From Treponema sp. UBA1793 (GTDB lineage: Bacteria; Spirochaetota; Spirochaetia; Treponematales; Treponemataceae): a stretch of 46,507 bases of DNA. Position 1 is the first letter of the stretch, and the number at the start of each line of letters is the position of its first letter. Under the pieces are notes generated by a model. It ran no database searches and was not told where the DNA came from. It saw only the letters and a program-made list of their open reading frames with translations. Shown piece after piece: positions 42,845 to 46,507 of this stretch. The stretch lies in assembly GCA_002314445.1 (NCBI GenBank), contig DCFX01000049.1, forward strand, positions 1-46,507. The letters run 5' to 3'. Made by a program: the position numbers and the translations under genes.

Positions 42845-42874
42845 AAAAGGAGAGAAAGCAGCAGCTTTCTCTCC
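42841..42874 (-). terminator. Intrinsic terminator of the flaA pair
   Basis: On the minus strand a perfect 11-bp stem (42874-42864 with 42859-42849) and a TGCT loop are followed by TTTTTTAT (42848-42841). It starts 8 bases past the flaA stop. On the plus strand the stem has no T-run after it, so it works mainly for the flaA transcript. Confidence 0.9.
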
Positions 42875-42882
42875 CGGAAGTT

Positions 42883-43605
42883 TTACCAGTTATCAGTCAT
42901 ATCGTCTTCGTCGTGATTCTGCATATCGTAGAGATCGGTCACAGCTCGAAGATCATCGAAGTACATATAGTATGAACCGCGGGCAAGCATAGGATCACAG
43001 TCAATTTTGAATCCAATGATACGAAGTCCCGGGCGGTCACCATAGTATGCACTATGCTGAACAATACCATGAACACCGTCGTAAGAAGGAGGAACAACAG
43101 CAGTAAGTTTTTTCCAGCCGTTGAATCCCAGGTTACCCATGTACAATTCAAAATTATTTCCGAAATAATCCTGCACAAGGATATACAAATCGTGATCCTG
43201 ATTTCTTCCGCAGACCCACAAAGAAATTGTCTTTGTAACACCTTCAACAGGAAGCGGGCGTTCTGACATAACATAGAAAGAGTTTACACCACGTTTAAAA
43301 AATTCTACTTTTACACCGAGAACCTGCGTATCTTCACCGGTTTTGCCTTTATCTTCTTCCAGCGGCTCTTTCATTGCAGGGCTGCCGTCAAAAAGACGGG
43401 CAGTAATAACGCCGTAGTCAGGAGACATATGAACGTTCCATGAACCTTCACGCTCGAATTTATCGATAGAAACTTCACGGAGTGCTTCCATTGCAGAATC
43501 ATTGCCGACATTCTCCGGATTGGGTGCGTCCACATTTGAGTTCTGGGCAAACACCATGCCGCATGCGGCCATAGCCAGAACAGTTGCAATAATCAGCTTT
43601 TTCAT
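42883..43605 (-). CDS. flaA: Flagellar filament outer-layer protein FlaA (second copy)
   Basis: A 240-residue secreted protein of the spirochete FlaA family, which sheathes the FlaB core of the periplasmic flagella. It has a signal peptide (MKKLIIATVLAMAACGMVFA, then QNSN), and the family's jelly-roll-like pattern (DTQVLGVKVEFFKRGVNSFYVM, LPVEGVTKTISLWVCGRNQDHDLYILVQDYFGN, MGNLGFNGWKKLTAVVPP, GSYYMYFDDLRAVTDLYD). The C-terminus is acidic. It begins directly after the stop of the first flaA gene, with GGGGGG as ribosome site, so both are made from one mRNA. As I recall, Treponema pallidum has a comparable flaA pair next to the aldolase gene. Confidence 0.9.
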   Translation of the reverse strand: MKKLIIATVLAMAACGMVFAQNSNVDAPNPENVGNDSAMEALREVSIDKFEREGSWNVHMSPDYGVITARLFDGSPAMKEPLEEDKGKTGEDTQVLGVKVEFFKRGVNSFYVMSERPLPVEGVTKTISLWVCGRNQDHDLYILVQDYFGNNFELYMGNLGFNGWKKLTAVVPPSYDGVHGIVQHSAYYGDRPGLRIIGFKIDCDPMLARGSYYMYFDDLRAVTDLYDMQNHDEDDMTDNW

Positions 43606-44391
43606 TTATTTGCCCCCCGCATTGGTGCTGCTGTTTTGTGAAGCAGCCTGTGTATTAGAACTGGAAGCCGTATTGGAACCAGGAGCAGAAGTTGAATTAC
43701 TAAAATCCGTATCCTTTAATTCGTAACCATCGAAAATATCGGAGAGTGAATTGGTCGTGTATTTGAGCTGATCGATATAAATCATAAACTCATCAACAAA
43801 CTCTTCCGGATCCGTGCGGACACGGAAACCGACGAACGTCATATCCGGACGTCCGGAGCGGAGCTTTGAATGCTGGCGTATCCAGCCCGGAATATTGACG
43901 ACTACATTCCGCCATCCGTTAAAGGCAAGATTACCGACAGGAAGAACATGGACACGCCCATCTGCATCGCGGACCATTACTTCAAGGTAGTACATGTAAT
44001 TGGCACCCCACACCCAGAAATCAAGCTGGGTTACGGAGCCCACGAACGGAATTTCATACGGCTTATCATCTTTGGTCGGATAAATTTCAAACCAGTTGTC
44101 ACCTTTGCGGTTGAATGCCGTTTTGACACCGAAAACCATCGGATCGCCGTCATCAGCTTTGCGCAGAGGTTTAAGAGAATTTGGAATCCCCTTGAAATAT
44201 CCCCATTTAGGATATCCTTCAGCTATGAAGCGGCTGGCATTCACTGTCCATGTCCATTCGTTACCGTCCGCTTTGTCAAAATTGTCCATTACAAATGTCT
44301 CTACGCTTTTTGAACTTGGCTGGCTGAAAACCGGCACAGAGAGCAAAAAAAGCAGAGCAAGATTCAGAAAGACCACTAAGCCCTTTTTCAT
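43606..44391 (-). CDS. flaA: Flagellar filament outer-layer protein FlaA (first copy)
   Basis: A 261-residue FlaA-family protein with a signal peptide (MKKGLVVFLNLALLFLLSVPVFS, then QPSS). Diagnostic stretches are VMDNFDKADGNEWTWTVNASRF, MVFGVKTAFNRKGDNWFEIYP, FVGSVTQLDFWVWGANYMYYLEVMVRDADGR and NLAFNGWRNVVVNIPGWI. The last 35 residues are a low-complexity Ser/Asn/Thr/Ala tail. It shares the fold pattern but little direct identity with the downstream copy, so the two probably play different roles in the sheath. AAGGAG lies before the ATG, and an 80-base leader with a small hairpin (44413-44429) follows a perfect-consensus promoter, in keeping with high expression. Confidence 0.92.
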   Translation of the reverse strand: MKKGLVVFLNLALLFLLSVPVFSQPSSKSVETFVMDNFDKADGNEWTWTVNASRFIAEGYPKWGYFKGIPNSLKPLRKADDGDPMVFGVKTAFNRKGDNWFEIYPTKDDKPYEIPFVGSVTQLDFWVWGANYMYYLEVMVRDADGRVHVLPVGNLAFNGWRNVVVNIPGWIRQHSKLRSGRPDMTFVGFRVRTDPEEFVDEFMIYIDQLKYTTNSLSDIFDGYELKDTDFSNSTSAPGSNTASSSNTQAASQNSSTNAGGK

Positions 44392-44481
44392 GCAAAACTC
44401 CTTGAACTTTACATCCGTCTCAGACGGATTACCATATCTCTACTATCGGATGATATTGCTCAATTTATAATAGTTTATGTC

Positions 44482-44510
44482 ATTATATTTCCTGACACAT
44501 TCTTTGTCAA
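44482..44510 (-). promoter_or_regulatory. Consensus sigma-70 promoter for the flaA pair
   Basis: On the minus strand TTGACA (44510-44505), a 17-base spacer and TATAAT (44487-44482): both boxes perfect and spacing optimal. Its -35 box overlaps that of the divergent fba promoter candidate. Confidence 0.85.
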
Positions 44511-44531
44511 ACTGTTTTGCTTCATTATAAA
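44504..44531 (+). promoter_or_regulatory. Candidate sigma-70 promoter for fba
   Basis: TTGTCA (44504-44509), a 16-base spacer and TATAAA (44526-44531), each 5 of 6. It would give a leader of about 63 bases. A weaker alternative, TTGCAC with TACTAT, lies about 30 bases further on. Confidence 0.5.
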
Positions 44532-44601
44532 GGCATCCTTGCACAAATCACCACTTTAAAGTACTATTATTCTGATTCTGATATTCTTTAAGGAGTACCT
44601 T

Positions 44602-45633
44602 ATGCATAGTTACAAAGAAATCGGGCTTGTCAATACCAAAGTGCTTTTTCAGCAGGCAATGGCCGGCCATTACGCGATTCCCGCATACAACTTCAATAAT
44701 ATGGAGCAGATGCAGGCAATTATCCAGGCATGTGTAGAGACACAGTCTCCTGTCATCCTGCAGGTTTCAAAAGGCGCGCGTGCATACGCGGACAAATATA
44801 TTCTCCGTCATCTGGCCGCAGGCGCTGTAGAGTACGCTCATGAACTGGGCTGCGATATCCCGATCGTCCTGCATCTTGATCACGGTCCGTCATTTGAAGT
44901 TGCAAAGGACTGCATCGAAAACGGATTTTCATCCGTCATGATCGACGGTTCTGCCCTTCCCTACGAAGAAAACGTAAAACTTACAAAACAGGTCTGTGAT
45001 TTCGCTCATTCACAGAAAGACTACGTCACAGTCGAAGGCGAACTCGGTGTTCTCGCCGGTGTCGAAGACGAAGTAAACGCGGCTGTAAGCCATTATACAA
45101 AACCCGAAGAAGTTCAGGATTTCGTCGGTAAGACAGGCGTCGATTCTCTCGCAATTTCAATCGGAACGAGCCACGGCCGCTGCAAATTTACACCGGAGCA
45201 GTGCACCCGCACACCGGACGGCATTCTTATTCCTCCGCCGCTCGCATTCGACGTTCTTGAGGGCGTTGAGAAGAAGCTCCCCGGATTCCCGATCGTCCTC
45301 CACGGTTCTTCATCCGTTCCCGTCGAGTATGTAAAAGAAATTGAAAAATACGGCGGGAAAATTCCTGATTCTGTCGGTATCCCTGAAGAGCAGCTCCGCA
45401 AAGCAGCAAAATCCGCAGTCTGCAAAATCAACATTGATTCTGACGGACGCCTTGCAATGACAGCTGCCGTCCGCAGAGTCTTTGCAGAAGAGCCGGAAGA
45501 ATTCGATCCTCGCAAATACCTTGCACCGGCGCGCGACGAGCTCAAAAAGATGTATGAGCATAAAAACAGGGACGTTCTTGGTTCTGCAGGTCATGCTGTT
45601 GAGTGCATGAATGCAATAAAAGCAGCAGAATAA
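44602..45633 (+). CDS. fba: Class II fructose-1,6-bisphosphate aldolase
   Basis: A 343-residue zinc-dependent aldolase that splits fructose-1,6-bisphosphate in glycolysis. The metal- and substrate-binding landmarks are HLDHGPS (Asp93, His94), VEGELGVLAG, the GTSHG histidine loop and VLHGSSSVP. The N-terminus (VNTKVLFQQAMAGHYAIPAYNFNN) and length fit the class IIB family found in spirochetes. AAGGAG lies seven bases before the ATG. It is transcribed alone and closed by a strong terminator. Codon usage is noticeably biased toward C-ending codons compared with its neighbours, as expected for a highly expressed gene. Confidence 0.97.
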   Translation: MHSYKEIGLVNTKVLFQQAMAGHYAIPAYNFNNMEQMQAIIQACVETQSPVILQVSKGARAYADKYILRHLAAGAVEYAHELGCDIPIVLHLDHGPSFEVAKDCIENGFSSVMIDGSALPYEENVKLTKQVCDFAHSQKDYVTVEGELGVLAGVEDEVNAAVSHYTKPEEVQDFVGKTGVDSLAISIGTSHGRCKFTPEQCTRTPDGILIPPPLAFDVLEGVEKKLPGFPIVLHGSSSVPVEYVKEIEKYGGKIPDSVGIPEEQLRKAAKSAVCKINIDSDGRLAMTAAVRRVFAEEPEEFDPRKYLAPARDELKKMYEHKNRDVLGSAGHAVECMNAIKAAE

Positions 45634-45643
45634 CGGCCTTTGT

Positions 45644-45707
45644 AAAAAAAGCCCTGAATGTAAAAGGCGCCGGTAATAAAGCGCATTTGACATTCAGGGC
45701 TTTTTTT
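45644..45707. terminator. Bidirectional terminator between fba and the membrane protein gene
   Basis: An 18-bp perfect inverted repeat (45644-45661 with 45690-45707) has seven A on one flank and seven T on the other, with the GC-rich core AGCCCTGAATGT. The 28-base loop holds a small GCGC stem. It can end transcription of both convergent genes. Confidence 0.9.
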
Positions 45708-45724
45708 ATTCTGCCTGCAGGATG

Positions 45725-46408
45725 TTATTTTTTCAGTTTCTTTATATCGGGCAGGAATACGGAAAATCCTTTCAGAGGTATATCTTTATTCCATGCATTT
45801 ATATAACCGCAGACTGCAAAAAAGACATATCCCAGCCACAAAACGAGCCACAGCCAGACAGGAAGCCCTAAAAGCCAGACAGTCTCAACGGCAGCAGGAA
45901 TAAGAAGCGACGCAAGCAGCAGCGAAATCCACTGGATTTTCATTTTCTTATTTTTTTCGGTAAACGAGCGGTAGACAAACTGTATGCACAAAGCCGACAT
46001 GACAAGCATCATGAGGTATATGACCGGCTTCATGAACAATTCAAACAAGGAATAAAAAGAAGCTCCTCCTGCAAGAATGTGGTACGGAAGATACACCGCA
46101 AAAAATGACCCCATGAGCGGGAAGTACGACTTGATGCGGAACGATACGGTATCTCTTGATAAAAAGAAAAAAAGGAGATACACGATTGTAACCGGAACGA
46201 GTGTCTGTCCGAACAGTATATATGCATAATCAGGCAGAAATGCAGCAGACGCCACATGATATATGAACGAGAAAAAAGCTTTCAGCGCACAGAAAAGCAC
46301 GGAAGACAGTGCACCAATAAGCACGACAGGAACAGCGGCTTTATCATCTGTGCCGATAAGATACCAGGCTAACGCAGCCGGAAACAGTATGATCAAAAAC
46401 AAATACAT
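45725..46408 (-). CDS. Polytopic membrane protein of unknown function
   Basis: A 227-residue, strongly hydrophobic protein with about seven membrane segments, the first at the very N-terminus (MYLFLIILFPAALAWYLIG) and the last (VWLWLVLWLGYVFFAVCGYINAW) before a short basic tail ending KKLKK. The general look recalls Yip1-type small membrane proteins, but I see no decisive motif. I chose the ATG at 46408 because it opens directly into a membrane helix. A GTG at 46441 would add eleven residues and lies in a hairpin. Neither has a clear ribosome site. It converges on fba with a shared terminator. Confidence 0.7.
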   Translation of the reverse strand: MYLFLIILFPAALAWYLIGTDDKAAVPVVLIGALSSVLFCALKAFFSFIYHVASAAFLPDYAYILFGQTLVPVTIVYLLFFFLSRDTVSFRIKSYFPLMGSFFAVYLPYHILAGGASFYSLFELFMKPVIYLMMLVMSALCIQFVYRSFTEKNKKMKIQWISLLLASLLIPAAVETVWLLGLPVWLWLVLWLGYVFFAVCGYINAWNKDIPLKGFSVFLPDIKKLKK

Positions 46409-46436
46409 AGCAGAAAAATAGCATGTTTTCGGCCAA

Positions 46437-46468
46437 AGCACAACAGGCAGGAACCAGACTGTTGTGCT
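46437..46468. repeat. Hairpin upstream of the membrane protein gene
   Basis: A perfect 10-bp inverted repeat, AGCACAACAG (46437-46446) with CTGTTGTGCT (46459-46468) and a 12-base loop. In the minus-strand leader it would bury the alternative GTG start at 46441. No T-run follows on either strand, so it is not a classical terminator. Confidence 0.5.
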
Positions 46469-46472
46469 GTAC

Positions 46473-46502
46473 TAGACATTTTCATCTAACTTCATGTATA
46501 AT
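46473..46502 (+). promoter_or_regulatory. Sigma-70 promoter reading out of the right edge
   Basis: TAGACA (46473-46478), an 18-base spacer and TATAAT (46497-46502). It should drive a plus-strand gene that starts beyond the window. Confidence 0.6.
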
Positions 46503-46507
46503 AACAG

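Noticed and set aside
1..46507. tRNA, rRNA, CRISPR arrays, insertion sequences, dif or oriC
   Set aside because: I scanned for tRNA-like ends, regularly spaced repeats, transposase motifs, Xer-arm palindromes and DnaA-box clusters and found none that I could support.

Overview
The window looks like the chromosome of a host-associated spirochete, most likely a Treponema. The evidence is two adjacent genes for the spirochete-specific periplasmic flagellar sheath protein FlaA next to a class II aldolase gene, the fliF-G-H-I-J and flgB-flgC-fliE genes, and a reduced division cluster (mraZ-rsmH-ftsL-murF-ftsW-ftsQ-ftsA-ftsZ-xer) in an order I recall from Treponema pallidum. That genus assignment rests on memory of gene order and families, not on a database search. 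Promoters look like ordinary sigma-70 boxes and base composition is moderate throughout. I see no rRNA, tRNA, CRISPR array or insertion sequence.

Left part (1-12894, minus strand): two secreted giants from one promoter. The first gene encodes a 1175-residue Sec-exported protein of Ig-like domains ending in a probable beta-helix. Four bases later begins a protein of at least 3120 residues: signal peptide, two discoidin-like domains, Ig-like repeats, a ZU5/GAIN-like module and a very long RHS/YD-repeat shell. It runs off the left edge just inside the RHS-associated core, so its variable C-terminal domain cannot be seen. This pair is the clearest accessory and least described locus here.

Middle (12895-26000): a TGS-domain nucleoside kinase (+), then the basal-body and export operon on the minus strand, read flgB, flgC, fliE, fliF, fliG, fliH, fliI, fliJ, preceded by fabH. 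A hairpin-rich, G-rich 191-bp repeat island splits flgB from flgC. Divergent from fabH is a four-gene 2-oxoacid:ferredoxin oxidoreductase operon (ferredoxin, alpha, beta, gamma).

Right-middle (26090-41966, minus strand): about 16 kb of tightly packed or overlapping genes, read mraZ, rsmH, ftsL, murF, ftsW, ftsQ, ftsA, ftsZ, xerD, TPR lipoprotein, dprA, topA, xerC, hslV, hslU. The order dprA-topA-xerC-hslV-hslU followed by flgB is the ancient order also known from Bacillus subtilis (smf-topA-trmFO-codV-clpQ-clpY-codY-flgB). Here fabH and the oxidoreductase operon sit at the hslU/flgB junction. Four 10-bp-spaced GTGG repeats, a likely MraZ operator, lie between the mraZ promoter and its start.

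Right end (42119-46507): a probable PD-(D/E)XK-fold protein divergent from mraZ, the flaA pair with a strong terminator and a perfect-consensus promoter whose -35 box overlaps that of the divergent fba, and a polytopic membrane protein of unknown function. No gene-free stretch exceeds 300 bases; the longest, 12895-13168, holds two promoters, a coding-like fragment and a hairpin.
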